Source of the DNA: an uncultured Prevotella sp.
Lineage (GTDB): Bacteria > Bacteroidota > Bacteroidia > Bacteroidales > Bacteroidaceae
Direction: 5' to 3'
Assembly: GCA_947169685.1 (NCBI GenBank)
Contig: CAMVQS010000022.1
Span: 1-36,587, forward strand
Length of the DNA stretch: 36,587 bases
Shown here: in pieces, positions 1 to 8,407 of the stretch
Numbering within the stretch: the first letter of the stretch is position 1
Layout: each line of letters begins with the position of its first letter
Made by a program: the position numbers and the translations under genes
The notes under the pieces: model-generated
Told to the model about the DNA's origin: nothing
The model's database searches: none
The model's input: only the letters and a program-made list of their open reading frames with translations

Positions 1-23
1 AGGACCGCAGGGCACTACGAAAC

Positions 24-55
24 GCGGGGAGAGAGGCATCGGCCTCCCTCCCCGC
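24..55 (+). terminator. GC-rich hairpin, possible terminator of an upstream gene
   Basis: A 14-bp stem with one A-C mismatch (24-37 pairing with 42-55) closes a 4-base loop. It lies just before the promoter of the PqqD-like gene. Only a weak T-rich tract follows (TGTGTTTGT), so termination is an inference. I cannot identify the gene to the left, which lies outside the window. Confidence 0.4.
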
Positions 56-83
56 ATGTGTTTGTAGAAAAGTGACAGATAAA

Positions 84-115
84 TTTGGATGTTTCGTGGG
101 AAAAGTGTACCTTTG
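84..115 (+). promoter_or_regulatory. Bacteroidota-type promoter of the PqqD-like gene
   Basis: TTTG at 84-87 and TACCTTTG at 108-115 are separated by 20 bp, matching the phylum's -33 TTTG and -7 TAnnTTTG elements. Transcription would start near 121, giving a leader of about 20 nt before the ATG at 141. Confidence 0.7.
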
Positions 116-140
116 TCGGGTGATACGTAATATGTAAGAA

Positions 141-413
141 ATGACAATGAAACTGAATTTTGATTTTGCCGTACAGGAGGTGGCCGACATGTTTGTGGCG
201 GTGGCTAAAGACCGTGAGACGGGTGACCCTCAGAAGGTGTTCCGTCTGAACGAGACGGGTGCCACCATCATTGAGGCGCTGCAGGAAGGCAGCGACGAAG
301 AGGCCATTGTGGCCAGGCTGACGCGTGAGTTTAACGTGGATGAGGCTACGGCCAGAAAAGAGACGGCAGGTTTTATTCAGATGTTGACTGACAACGGGCT
401 GGCATCACTTTAG
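141..413 (+). CDS. PqqD-like small protein
   Basis: A 90-residue soluble protein resembling the PqqD family, a winged-helix fold that in known systems binds the leader of a ribosomal peptide and presents it to a radical-SAM enzyme. The recognisable part is a stretch ending in FRLNETGATIIEAL (about residues 34-47), followed by a helical region with alternating acidic residues and the closing MLTDNGLA. No peptide precursor or radical-SAM gene is visible, so its partner is unknown and may lie upstream of the window. In Bacteroidales such orphan PqqD proteins also occur with HPr-kinase-like or capsule genes. ATG 141 or ATG 147 could be the start; both follow a good promoter. Its last codons overlap the end of the convergent fimbrillin gene by 9 bp. 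Family assignment is fairly secure; the role is unknown. Confidence 0.75.
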   Translation: MTMKLNFDFAVQEVADMFVAVAKDRETGDPQKVFRLNETGATIIEALQEGSDEEAIVARLTREFNVDEATARKETAGFIQMLTDNGLASL

Positions 414-1403
414 CTCCAGCTCGTCGTCGGTCATGACCATGGGTTGTCCCCATGGCTCCACCTCAACGGCAACGGGGTTGAGACGTGTGTCACCCACCTC
501 CAGCGTGAGGCGGTAGGCGGTATCTTTCTGGAATGTGAGGTCTGCCACCGGCTGATAGGTGTAGCTCTTATCACCTATCTTTACCACAATGAAGTTTGAT
601 TCGGCTATGATGGTCTGCGGCGGAAAGACGCAGCGGAAATGGTGATTGTCGTCTTTCGACTCGTTGAGCGGGTTGATGTCAGTGAGGTCGTCAACACTCT
701 GCTGCAGTTGCGGCTCAAAGTTGTAGAGGCTGAAGACAATATTCTTCTGTACGTTCTGTACCATTACCTCGGCACTGGCGAGGTCTTCTTCTGTTACGGT
801 GCTTCCCGGGCCAGTCTTGAGGATGACGGTAAGCTGTGAGAGCAGATGCCTGAACTGGATGGTGAGCTTTTGCTGCCCTGACGTGGGTACATAGTTCTGC
901 GATGACCAGCCCAGCAGGTCACTGCGCATGAGTCCGAGGGTGTCGGACTGGTCGGCCTGGATGGAGAAAGGCAGTTCCGTGTATTTCAGGGAGGTGCCGG
1001 TTTTCGGTTCGATAAAGGGAGCGTACGCATAGATGTTGACGGCATAGCTGCTGCCGACGCCTTTCCAAAGCATGGGCTTAGAGCGTTCGCCCGTCTGTTC
1101 CCAGTAGAAGATACCGATGTCGTCGTTGGACTCCCACTTGATACCGAAGCGTACAAACTGGTCGCTGGAGACTCCTGTCTCCATGTTGTAGGCGCTGTTG
1201 GGGTAGATATAGGTGAGGGCGAGCGACTCTCCGTAGTAGGGGGTTAGTTCTGCCGTTTGCGTCTGGCTGGTCTCTATGGTGGCTATCTGCACGGGGAACG
1301 GCTCTGCAACGGAGTTTCCTGCTCCGGCAGTGTCGTCGTGTGTGCTGCAGGAGATCAGGAGCATGGCACTCAGTGCGTAGTGAAGTAGGTGCTTCGTGTT
1401 CAT
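405..1403 (-). CDS. Fimbrillin-family lipoprotein (third gene of operon)
   Basis: A 332-residue protein with a lipoprotein signal peptide; the lipobox LISC puts the lipidated cysteine at residue 19. The rest is beta-rich and resembles FimA/Mfa1-like fimbrillins, which in Bacteroidales are exported as lipoproteins, cleaved by an arginine-specific protease and polymerised by strand exchange into surface pili. The C-terminal region has the EPW motif (about residue 318) that matches the IIPW of its two neighbours. It is more divergent than the other two and could be a tip or anchor subunit; that is inference. It starts 15 bp after the preceding fimbrillin gene and shares its promoter. Its stop codon region overlaps the convergent PqqD-like gene. 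Confidence 0.75.
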   Translation of the reverse strand: MNTKHLLHYALSAMLLISCSTHDDTAGAGNSVAEPFPVQIATIETSQTQTAELTPYYGESLALTYIYPNSAYNMETGVSSDQFVRFGIKWESNDDIGIFYWEQTGERSKPMLWKGVGSSYAVNIYAYAPFIEPKTGTSLKYTELPFSIQADQSDTLGLMRSDLLGWSSQNYVPTSGQQKLTIQFRHLLSQLTVILKTGPGSTVTEEDLASAEVMVQNVQKNIVFSLYNFEPQLQQSVDDLTDINPLNESKDDNHHFRCVFPPQTIIAESNFIVVKIGDKSYTYQPVADLTFQKDTAYRLTLEVGDTRLNPVAVEVEPWGQPMVMTDDELELK

Positions 1404-1418
1404 AAGCGTCGTGTGGGG

Positions 1419-2330
1419 TTAGCTTTCCTGTTCCTCGCCTTCGATGGTGATAGGCTCTACATTGACCCAGGGGATGATGGTAACGGGGTCGATGATAAGT
1501 TTCGTGTCTGAAATGGTGAGCACGTACTGATAGATATAGCCCTGCTGCAGGGTAAGGGCTGCTGTGGTAGCGCTATACTTCGATGTGCCAATCTCAAGGG
1601 TGAAGGTGATAGCTCCAGAGGTTCCCGTGGTGAGTACATAGTCGTGCTGGGCAGCAAAGGTCCCCAACTGCTCGGTGGTATAGTTGATGACGTAGCTGTT
1701 GCTTGTCTGACTGGAAAGGGCACCTGTGGTGGCATTGAGGGTGCCGGCACGTGCCAAGCAGGAACCTTCGACGGTGAGTTTCTTCAGTGTCAGGTCGCCG
1801 GTATAGGTGTCGGGGCTGGGTGCGTTCTGAAATACCACCTTGATGATGGACTGTGCATGCTGCATGGCGAAGGACACCGTGGGGGTGGTATAGTTGAACT
1901 GCGGACGCCATGTGCAGTACATCCAGTCGGTTTCTGTAGAGCAGTCGATGGGGATGGCTGCTGCATCGATGGTTGCACCATAGGGGTAGTAGGCCATGGC
2001 CTTGGCATAGTTCTCAGTGATAATGATGCCGTCGCCGTCGGCATTGAAGGTTCCCAGGGTCCACACCTGTTCGTTCTCCTCGTTGACGCCGCTGGTATAG
2101 AGGGCGTTCTGGAAGTTGTAGTTGGTGGTGGTTCCTGCTCCGTCGATGACACGTACTCCCAGCTGTGCGCCACTGCCAAAGGTGGTGGCGGTATAGGGCG
2201 TGACGTTACGTGTGGTGTTGATGCCGGCTGTTATTTTCATGATGCTCTTTCCTGTGGAGGGCTCGTCGCTGTCGGAGCAGGCGACAAGTAGGAAAGGCAT
2301 TGCCAATAATATGGTCTTCAGTCTGTTCAT
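1419..2330 (-). CDS. Fimbrillin-family lipoprotein (second gene of operon)
   Basis: A 303-residue protein when started at the ATG at 2330. That start gives a clean lipoprotein signal MNRLKTILLAMPFLLVAC with the lipidated cysteine at residue 18. A longer open frame extends upstream to 2462 but would overlap the preceding gene and bury the signal peptide. The mature part contains DWMYCTWRP followed by a QHAQSIIKVVF segment and ends with VTIIPW, all with close counterparts in the upstream gene, so the two are probably tandem duplicates. The predicted role is a structural or accessory subunit of a fimbrillin-type pilus. The gap from the preceding gene is 11 bp and there is no promoter between them. 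Confidence 0.78.
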   Translation of the reverse strand: MNRLKTILLAMPFLLVACSDSDEPSTGKSIMKITAGINTTRNVTPYTATTFGSGAQLGVRVIDGAGTTTNYNFQNALYTSGVNEENEQVWTLGTFNADGDGIIITENYAKAMAYYPYGATIDAAAIPIDCSTETDWMYCTWRPQFNYTTPTVSFAMQHAQSIIKVVFQNAPSPDTYTGDLTLKKLTVEGSCLARAGTLNATTGALSSQTSNSYVINYTTEQLGTFAAQHDYVLTTGTSGAITFTLEIGTSKYSATTAALTLQQGYIYQYVLTISDTKLIIDPVTIIPWVNVEPITIEGEEQES

Positions 2331-2341
2331 GACGTTGGATT

Positions 2342-3301
2342 TTAGTTGGTGGGTTTCATATTGTGACTGTCGTCCTGCGTCTCCCAAGGTATGATGGTGA
2401 CGGGCGACACTTCGAGTTCGGAATTCATGACTTTGAGCGGGAAGAGGTGTATTCTTCCGCACTGGAAAGCCGAGGGGCTGATGGTAGTGGTGGTTTCGAG
2501 GCTGCGCTTATCGACCTTGACCGTGAAGGTGATATCAACATCCTCGGAGGAGGAGAGGGCAACAGGCAGGAAGAACCACTCGTCAGAGCATATAACGTTG
2601 GGGTCGGCAGGCAACTGCAGTTCTTCGCCTTCGGCATACTGCTGGTCGATGAGGCTGGTGCCTGAGGTGGTAGTGTAGCTGCCTGTGGAGGTGTTGAAAA
2701 CGCCCTGCATGGCCAGTGCCGTACTTGCAATCTTGATGAACTTCAGTTTACCTTCGCCGGCATAGCCCTCACGACGTAGCTCTACACGGAGTATGGCTTG
2801 TGCATGGTGCATGGTAAGTGTCACGTCAGGCCAGCGGGCACTGATGACCTCTGTGGTCCAAGGGCAGTAGAGCCAGTCTATGCCATCCATGCCGTTGATG
2901 TTGACAGCATAGGGGTCTATCTGTTCATCATAGGGGTAGTAAGCGGTGAGTGTTGCCTTGGGGCGTCGCAGGATGATGTCGGAGGGCGTGGTCCACTGCT
3001 CGGTGGCGCTCGTCTCTGTCATCTCAATGGATTCAAGGGTGTAAGGGACGTTGGAGTAGGCATAGTCTGCAGGGGTGTCGGCTCCCTTGAGTGTAATGCC
3101 GATGACAGCGTCCACAGCCAGCGACTGTCCTGTGACGGCCGTCAGACTTCGTGATGCTTGGCTAATGGCTGTTGTGCGTACTTTCAAGAATGCCTGATCG
3201 TCCTGGCCGTTTCCGGAAGGTTCTTCCTGACGGGTACATGCCACAAGCCCCACGGCACATGCCAATAATAAGCTGACAGAGGTTCTCCTTACACTACTCA
3301 T
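2342..3301 (-). CDS. Fimbrillin-family lipoprotein (first gene of operon)
   Basis: A 319-residue lipoprotein with lipobox LVAC and lipidated cysteine at residue 22. The fold signature is the same as in the next gene: IDWLYCPW, then MHHAQAILRVEL, then a C-terminal VTIIPW. These features fit the fimbrillin-like (Mfa-like) families of Bacteroidales, exported to the cell surface and assembled into pili. It is the first gene after the promoter at 3328-3358. It follows ftsZ on the same strand, but a hairpin and a dedicated promoter separate the two units. No usher, protease or invertase gene is visible nearby, so the assembly partners are not in this window. Confidence 0.78.
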   Translation of the reverse strand: MSSVRRTSVSLLLACAVGLVACTRQEEPSGNGQDDQAFLKVRTTAISQASRSLTAVTGQSLAVDAVIGITLKGADTPADYAYSNVPYTLESIEMTETSATEQWTTPSDIILRRPKATLTAYYPYDEQIDPYAVNINGMDGIDWLYCPWTTEVISARWPDVTLTMHHAQAILRVELRREGYAGEGKLKFIKIASTALAMQGVFNTSTGSYTTTSGTSLIDQQYAEGEELQLPADPNVICSDEWFFLPVALSSSEDVDITFTVKVDKRSLETTTTISPSAFQCGRIHLFPLKVMNSELEVSPVTIIPWETQDDSHNMKPTN

Positions 3302-3327
3302 TTTCTACATATTATACATCTAATATG

Positions 3328-3358
3328 CAAAAATACGACTATTCTCTGTGGCTGCCAA
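3328..3358 (-). promoter_or_regulatory. Promoter of the fimbrillin operon
   Basis: Read on the minus strand, TTG (3358-3356) and TATTTTTG (3335-3328) are separated by 20 bp, matching the Bacteroidota -33/-7 pattern. The start site would be near 3322, about 20 nt before the first fimbrillin ATG. I see no flanking inverted repeats that would suggest phase inversion. Confidence 0.65.
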
Positions 3359-3413
3359 GCATTATTACTCCTTTTTTATTTTTTTTAACGGAACGAACGA
3401 TGGTATGACATGA

Positions 3414-3443
3414 GGGGGACGACCAAAAAGATGGCCGTCCCCC
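3414..3443 (-). terminator. Probable terminator after ftsZ
   Basis: An 11-bp stem with one G-T pair (3433-3443 with 3414-3424) closes an 8-base loop, about 22 bp past the ftsZ stop. There is no immediate T tract on the minus strand, so it may end transcription weakly or protect the 3' end. It separates the dcw cluster from the fimbrillin operon. Confidence 0.5.
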
Positions 3444-3465
3444 TGTCTATAAAGTAAAGTATAGC

Positions 3466-4788
3466 TTATGCGAACTTGATGGTTCCCTGAATGGCGCTTG
3501 CGTCATTGTCAGCACGTGCAGGGGCTTCTTCCTCTTCCTGATTCTGGTTGCTGATGCTTTCCAGGATCTCGCGTGTGCGTTTGTAGGTTGGTGTAGATTC
3601 AACAGCAGAGATGACATCGTCGTTATCCAAGTCCTCAGCGCGGAACAGGTAGATATGCGGACGACGCTTGTAGCGCTTGTTGGTGCCCTCGTTACCGTAG
3701 TACTGCTGACGACGGTCCTCACGCTTGGCAGCACGTTCCTGCTCCTCGGCCAGTCGGTTGGCTTCCTCCTGCGAGTGCTTCTTCAGGTGGCTATTCATAC
3801 CATCAACGTTGTTGATGCCGAAGCCTGTAGCCAGGATGGTGACCTTGACCTTCTTGCCCAGTTCGGGGTCAGTGGCAAGTCCCCACTTGATTTCGAAGTC
3901 ACCGAACTTCGCCATGAAGTCATTGACATCGTTCATCTCTTCCATCATCAGCGAACCCGTGCCGTCTTTGTTGCCAGCGAACGAGATGCTGAGCAGAATC
4001 TTCTTGGAGTTGAAGACGTCGTTATCATTCAGCAGCGGAGAGTTCAGCGCGTCGTCAATGGCTTTCTTTACACGACCCTCGCCCTCACCGTAACCAGTGG
4101 ACATGATGGCAACGCCACCGTCCTTGAGTACGGTTTTCACGTCGTTGAAGTCAAGGTTAATGAGTCCGTGAACAGTGATAATCTCCGCAATGGATTTGGC
4201 TGCAACGCTCAGGGTATCGTCGGCCTTACCAAAGGCATCGAGCACGGTCAGTTCTGGATAGATCTCGCGCAGACGTTCATTGTTGATGACCAACAAGGCA
4301 TCTACGTGTTTCGACATCTCCTCAACGCCGTCGAGCGCCTGGTCAATCTTGCGGTCACCCTCGAAACGGAAGGGAATGGTGACGATACCCACGGTGAGGA
4401 TGCCCATCTCCTTTGATACTCGGGCGATGACGGGTGCTGCACCCGTTCCTGTGCCACCACCCATACCAGCCGTGATGAAGGCCATACGTGTGCCATCGTT
4501 GAGCATGTTCTTGATGTCATCGAGGCTCTCTTCTGCAGCAGCGCGTGCCCTTTCGGGCTTGTTGCCGGCACCGAGGCCTTCCTTGCCCAATTGCAGATGA
4601 ACGGGTACAGGCGAATCATTGAGTGCCTGATTGTCCGTATTACAGAGTACGAAGGTTACGTCATGTATGCCTTCGCGATACATGTGGTTTACGGCATTAC
4701 CACCGCCACCGCCAACACCTATCACCTTGATGATGCTGTTCTCCTTTTCGGGCTCACCGAAGTCGAGTAATATATTGCTGTCCATCAT
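3466..4788 (-). CDS. ftsZ: Cell division protein FtsZ
   Basis: The tubulin-like GTPase that polymerises into the Z ring on the inner face of the membrane at mid-cell. The 440-residue protein shows the nucleotide-binding GGGGGNA near residues 26-32, the tubulin signature GGGTGTG at 110-116, and the T7 catalytic loop NLDFND at 211-216, which completes the GTPase site of the next subunit. A charged, Glu/Arg/Lys-rich linker starts around residue 335, and the C-terminal tail carries a conserved-looking STPTYKRTREILES segment that may be the FtsA-binding peptide. It is the last gene of the dcw cluster, 30 bp after ftsA. In many Bacteroidales a YqeY-like gene follows ftsZ; here fimbrillins follow. 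Either of two adjacent ATG codons could be the start. Confidence 0.98.
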   Translation of the reverse strand: MMDSNILLDFGEPEKENSIIKVIGVGGGGGNAVNHMYREGIHDVTFVLCNTDNQALNDSPVPVHLQLGKEGLGAGNKPERARAAAEESLDDIKNMLNDGTRMAFITAGMGGGTGTGAAPVIARVSKEMGILTVGIVTIPFRFEGDRKIDQALDGVEEMSKHVDALLVINNERLREIYPELTVLDAFGKADDTLSVAAKSIAEIITVHGLINLDFNDVKTVLKDGGVAIMSTGYGEGEGRVKKAIDDALNSPLLNDNDVFNSKKILLSISFAGNKDGTGSLMMEEMNDVNDFMAKFGDFEIKWGLATDPELGKKVKVTILATGFGINNVDGMNSHLKKHSQEEANRLAEEQERAAKREDRRQQYYGNEGTNKRYKRRPHIYLFRAEDLDNDDVISAVESTPTYKRTREILESISNQNQEEEEAPARADNDASAIQGTIKFA

Positions 4789-4818
4789 AATTGTTTACGA
4801 TTTAATGATTATCTGTTT

Positions 4819-6270
4819 CTATTCTTCTTCCTCAATCATAGTCTTTCCAAACTTCTTGATGCCCTTGAAGGCTTTATTCCAGAAGCTGTTCTCCTTCTTG
4901 ATACGTGCTTGTTCGCGTGCTTCTTCCTCAGCCCGTTCACGTTCTATGCGATCTTCTTCCTCTTTCTTACGACGAGCTTCTTCCTCTGCCAACTGCTTCT
5001 CACGCTCCGTACGGATGACGCCCTGCTCTGTTTCTGTAGCCTGACGAACTTTACGGGGCTCTCCACCATTGATGGTACCAGTCTGTCTGATTGCAAAGAG
5101 GTCTCCGTTGGGGTCGATGGTATTGCCTGCGCAGTTGATATCGCCTTTAGCTAACAGTCCCAACAGGGTGTTCATGGTACCGTCCTTGGCATTGACCTCG
5201 GGAATGTTTGAGGTAATGGTCTGAGTGACGAACTTCGCAATGCGAATCTTGTCAATATGTGTGTGATTGCGGAAGGCCTTTTCAATTTCCTTCATGTTTG
5301 AGCCGCCACCAGTGAGGATGATACCACCCAACAGCTTGTCGTAGTAGTCATTGGGTATCTGATACCAGACGTTCTCAATGATTTCTTCCAGACGGCCTTC
5401 GACAATCTCGATGAACTTACGGCTTTCTACCTGACGCTCCGCGTCAATGGAGAATTTCATGTTGTTATCAATCTCGTTGTTGTCAGTATAGGCACAGCCG
5501 TACTTCAACTTCATTTTCTCAGCATCCTGCTCCTCCATCTGTAGAGATGCTATATCCTTGGTGATGTTGTTGGATCCCAAGGGAATGACGGCCAAATGAC
5601 GCAGAATGTTTTTGTTATAAACAGATACTGTCGTTGTGTCGGCACCGATGTCAACTAAAGCACATCCGGAACGTTTCTCTGACTCTGTAAGCACGCTGTC
5701 AGCCAGTGCCAACGGTGCAAGATAGAGCTCGGCAATGCCAATCTCCGCCATTTCAAAACAGTTGTTGAGGCTCTTATAGAAGGCCTTACGCTGCAAGATG
5801 TTGAGGAAGTTGCCCTCGAGACGAGTACACTGGATGCCAACAGGGTCAATCTGATACTGCGAGTCAACCTTATACTCCTGAACAGCCACGTCAATGAGTT
5901 CCTGATCAGCATATTGCATATTGCGGTTGGCATCCATCAGTTCAATGACCATCTCCTGCGTAACAAGCGTGTCGGCAGGCAGGTCACGGGTGATGATGTT
6001 TCGTACGCTCCGTATTGACTGTCCGCCAATGCCTACATACACCTGAGTGATTTCTGTTTTCAGCTGTGTTGTTAACTTCTTTACGATGTTGGTTAGGCAC
6101 TGTGCAGTCTTCTCAATGTTATAGACCACACCCTTCCGGATGAACGAAGACGAGTCTTCCTTGACCACGGCAAGCACCTGAATGCTGCCATCGAGATTCT
6201 TCTTTCCCGCAATACCGGTCATCTTCGATGAACCGAGTTCAATAGCTACGATAAAATCCTTTGCTGCCAT
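4819..6270 (-). CDS. ftsA: Cell division protein FtsA
   Basis: The actin-like ATPase that tethers FtsZ filaments to the membrane and recruits later division proteins. The 483-residue protein has the phosphate-binding ELGSSKMTGIAG near residues 12-23, a second phosphate motif VDIGADTT, and the adenosine motif LTGGGSNM. It is longer than the E. coli protein because of a highly charged, probably coiled-coil insertion of about 50 residues rich in Glu, Arg and Lys (about 415-460). The last 20 or so residues, starting FWNKAFKGIKKFG, look like the amphipathic membrane-targeting helix. It starts 7 bp after ftsQ and is followed by ftsZ. Confidence 0.96.
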   Translation of the reverse strand: MAAKDFIVAIELGSSKMTGIAGKKNLDGSIQVLAVVKEDSSSFIRKGVVYNIEKTAQCLTNIVKKLTTQLKTEITQVYVGIGGQSIRSVRNIITRDLPADTLVTQEMVIELMDANRNMQYADQELIDVAVQEYKVDSQYQIDPVGIQCTRLEGNFLNILQRKAFYKSLNNCFEMAEIGIAELYLAPLALADSVLTESEKRSGCALVDIGADTTTVSVYNKNILRHLAVIPLGSNNITKDIASLQMEEQDAEKMKLKYGCAYTDNNEIDNNMKFSIDAERQVESRKFIEIVEGRLEEIIENVWYQIPNDYYDKLLGGIILTGGGSNMKEIEKAFRNHTHIDKIRIAKFVTQTITSNIPEVNAKDGTMNTLLGLLAKGDINCAGNTIDPNGDLFAIRQTGTINGGEPRKVRQATETEQGVIRTEREKQLAEEEARRKKEEEDRIERERAEEEAREQARIKKENSFWNKAFKGIKKFGKTMIEEEE

Positions 6271-6277
6271 CTTATTA

Positions 6278-7030
6278 TTAATTTTTTTGTTTTTTCTTGC
6301 AAATAATCTGATTGTCGAACTCCACGTTGATGTAAGAATACTTATTCCAACCGGCTTCGCTCAATCCGTACCGATAGAACTTTTCCAGTCGCTGCAACTT
6401 CTTTTCAATATTTGTGGGGCTGCCTAAGTAGATAATGTGCTCGCCAACGCGAGGTGCAATCTCAATAGTTCCGTCAGCCAACACATTGATCTGTTCAATC
6501 TGGTTCTGCCAGAAGTCGTTGTTCACAAGCATATTGCCGATGGGAGTCAGCACCTTCTTGGCATACTGCTTATTGATGTGTCCAGTAGCAATGATGAGGT
6601 TACTGGGGTAGCGTGAGTTGGACATCATGGAACCGTGATTGTCAATGTAGTAGTCATCACCGTTGTCAGCCTTGACGCGGATGATGGGTGTTTTTTGTGT
6701 CAGGGTAATACGTATGTTACCTCCTTGCGTCTTATAGCATTCGGCCGTTTCTACGAAAGGACTTTGTCTGAGGATGTCCTCAATGTGTCGAGTGTTAATC
6801 TCGCGTAGAGGCTTGCCCAATGGGTAGGCCTTGTTATACTCCAGGAACTTCTTAACCTCGTCAGCATTCAGGAACCCGTCAGTCACGTCACGCTGGATGT
6901 CAATCTTTACTTCAGAGCATGCCGCACCTAACTCATCGGGTTTGTTGAACGCGGTGATGGCCAGTACCAGATAAGCTGCAATAGCAATGTCCAGTACGAT
7001 GACGGCTGTTTTCTTCCAGTTGATTGTCAT
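6278..7030 (-). CDS. ftsQ: Cell division protein FtsQ
   Basis: A bitopic membrane protein that links cytoplasmic and periplasmic parts of the divisome. The 250-residue product has a short cytoplasmic N-terminus, one membrane segment at about residues 8-26, then a POTRA-like region (about 40-110, containing DGFLNADEVKKFL) and a beta domain. Identity rests on size, topology and position between murC and ftsA, because FtsQ sequences diverge widely. Spacing is 3 bp from murC and 7 bp to ftsA, consistent with one transcript. Confidence 0.9.
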   Translation of the reverse strand: MTINWKKTAVIVLDIAIAAYLVLAITAFNKPDELGAACSEVKIDIQRDVTDGFLNADEVKKFLEYNKAYPLGKPLREINTRHIEDILRQSPFVETAECYKTQGGNIRITLTQKTPIIRVKADNGDDYYIDNHGSMMSNSRYPSNLIIATGHINKQYAKKVLTPIGNMLVNNDFWQNQIEQINVLADGTIEIAPRVGEHIIYLGSPTNIEKKLQRLEKFYRYGLSEAGWNKYSYINVEFDNQIICKKKQKN

Positions 7031-7033
7031 CTT

Positions 7034-8407
7034 TTATTTGTTGTTTAATATTTCTGTTATCTGTGGCACATAATTGTCGAGGTCGCCTGCTCCGAGTACG
7101 ATGAGCACATCGAAGTCGCGACTTTTCACATAGTCGAGTACATCATCTTTGCGGATGAGTAGTTTCTCTACACCAGGACGCAGATTGTCATATATGAGTT
7201 GCGACGTGACCCCTTCGATCGGTTGTTCACGGGCAGGGTATATTTCGGTAAGGATGACCTCGTCCAACTGGCTCAGCGCATCGGCAAACTCTTTGTAGAA
7301 GTCGCGCGTACGTGTATAGAGGTGAGGTTGGAAGATAGCCGTAATCTTACGGTCACGGTACAGTTCGCGGATGCTACGTGCACTATGATAGATTTCTTTG
7401 GGGTGATGAGCATAGTCGCTCAAGAAGACTCTTTTATCATTCTTAATCTTGAAATCGAAACGGCGGTCAACACCTCCGTAGGTCTTCATACCGTAGCGCA
7501 ACTCCTCGGCTGTGCAACCAGCGAGCTGGGCCATTGCCATTGCCCCGATAGCATTTTCAATGTTGATGGGCACAGGCTGTCCCAGTTCAATATTGCGAAC
7601 GCTCTCAATGGGAGAGATGAAATCAAATGTGATTTCACCGTTGTCTATCTTGATGTTTTCTGCATGGAAGTCTCCTTCTGTAAGTGCATAGTCATAACGA
7701 CGAACACCGTCAGCCAGAGCTTCCTGCATCTCCAAACCACGATGAATAATCAGTGCTCCACCAGGCTGGATAAGCTCGGTATAATGGCGGAAACTCTCCA
7801 AATAGGCTTCTTTTGTTCCATAGATATCAAGATGGTCAGGGTCGGTCGCCGTGATGACGCTCATCCACGGACGCAGCCAGTGGAAGGAGCGGTCGAACTC
7901 ATCGGCCTCAATAACCACATAATCGGACTTGCTGAGGATATAGTTCGTTCCGTAGTTTTTAGAGATACCCCCCAAGAAAGCATTACAGTCCAAATGACTT
8001 TGGTGCATGATATGTGCGCACATGGTTGAAGTGGTGGTCTTTCCGTGTGTGCCAGCTACACATAATCCTTTATGCTCTTTAGTCAAGGTGCCCAACACTT
8101 GAGCACGTTTCTGTATCTCGAATCCCTCCTTACGGAAATACTTCAGTTCCTGATGTTCTGCGGGGATAGCTGGCGTGTAGATAACTAGACATGATTCTTT
8201 CTGACGGCAGGCTTGGGGAATCATATCCACGTTTTCCTCATAGTGAATCAGCATACCCTCCTTCTCCAACTGACGCGTGAGGTCGCTGGGCGTCTTGTCA
8301 TAGCCACCAACCACCATTCCGCGGCTGATGAAATAACGGGCTATGGCACTCATTCCAATGCCGCCCGCTCCTACAAAATATACTGACTGAATATCTTTTA
8401 TTTCCAT
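7034..8407 (-). CDS. murC: UDP-N-acetylmuramate--L-alanine ligase MurC
   Basis: The cytoplasmic ligase that adds L-alanine to UDP-MurNAc using ATP, the first peptide step of peptidoglycan precursor synthesis. The 457-residue protein has the Rossmann start FVGAGGIGMSA (about residues 11-21) that binds UDP-MurNAc, the ATP-binding loop GTHGKTTT at 119-126, the EADEFDRSF segment, and the C-terminal ligase domain with LSDYAHHPKE. The start overlaps the end of murG by 10 bp, which suggests translational coupling. Length is normal for the family. Confidence 0.97.
   Translation of the reverse strand: MEIKDIQSVYFVGAGGIGMSAIARYFISRGMVVGGYDKTPSDLTRQLEKEGMLIHYEENVDMIPQACRQKESCLVIYTPAIPAEHQELKYFRKEGFEIQKRAQVLGTLTKEHKGLCVAGTHGKTTTSTMCAHIMHQSHLDCNAFLGGISKNYGTNYILSKSDYVVIEADEFDRSFHWLRPWMSVITATDPDHLDIYGTKEAYLESFRHYTELIQPGGALIIHRGLEMQEALADGVRRYDYALTEGDFHAENIKIDNGEITFDFISPIESVRNIELGQPVPINIENAIGAMAMAQLAGCTAEELRYGMKTYGGVDRRFDFKIKNDKRVFLSDYAHHPKEIYHSARSIRELYRDRKITAIFQPHLYTRTRDFYKEFADALSQLDEVILTEIYPAREQPIEGVTSQLIYDNLRPGVEKLLIRKDDVLDYVKSRDFDVLIVLGAGDLDNYVPQITEILNNK

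Noticed and set aside
2331..2462. Upstream extension of the second fimbrillin frame to an earlier ATG
   Set aside because: It would overlap the previous gene by 121 bp and bury the lipoprotein signal peptide that starts at 2330.
3328..3358. Invertible (phase-variable) promoter for the fimbrillin operon
   Set aside because: I found no inverted repeats flanking the promoter and no invertase gene in the window.
3655..4416. 253-codon plus-strand open frame inside ftsZ
   Set aside because: Opposite the FtsZ core including the GTPase motif; not a gene.
7199..8029. 276-codon plus-strand open frame inside murC
   Set aside because: Opposite a complete murC with all ligase motifs.
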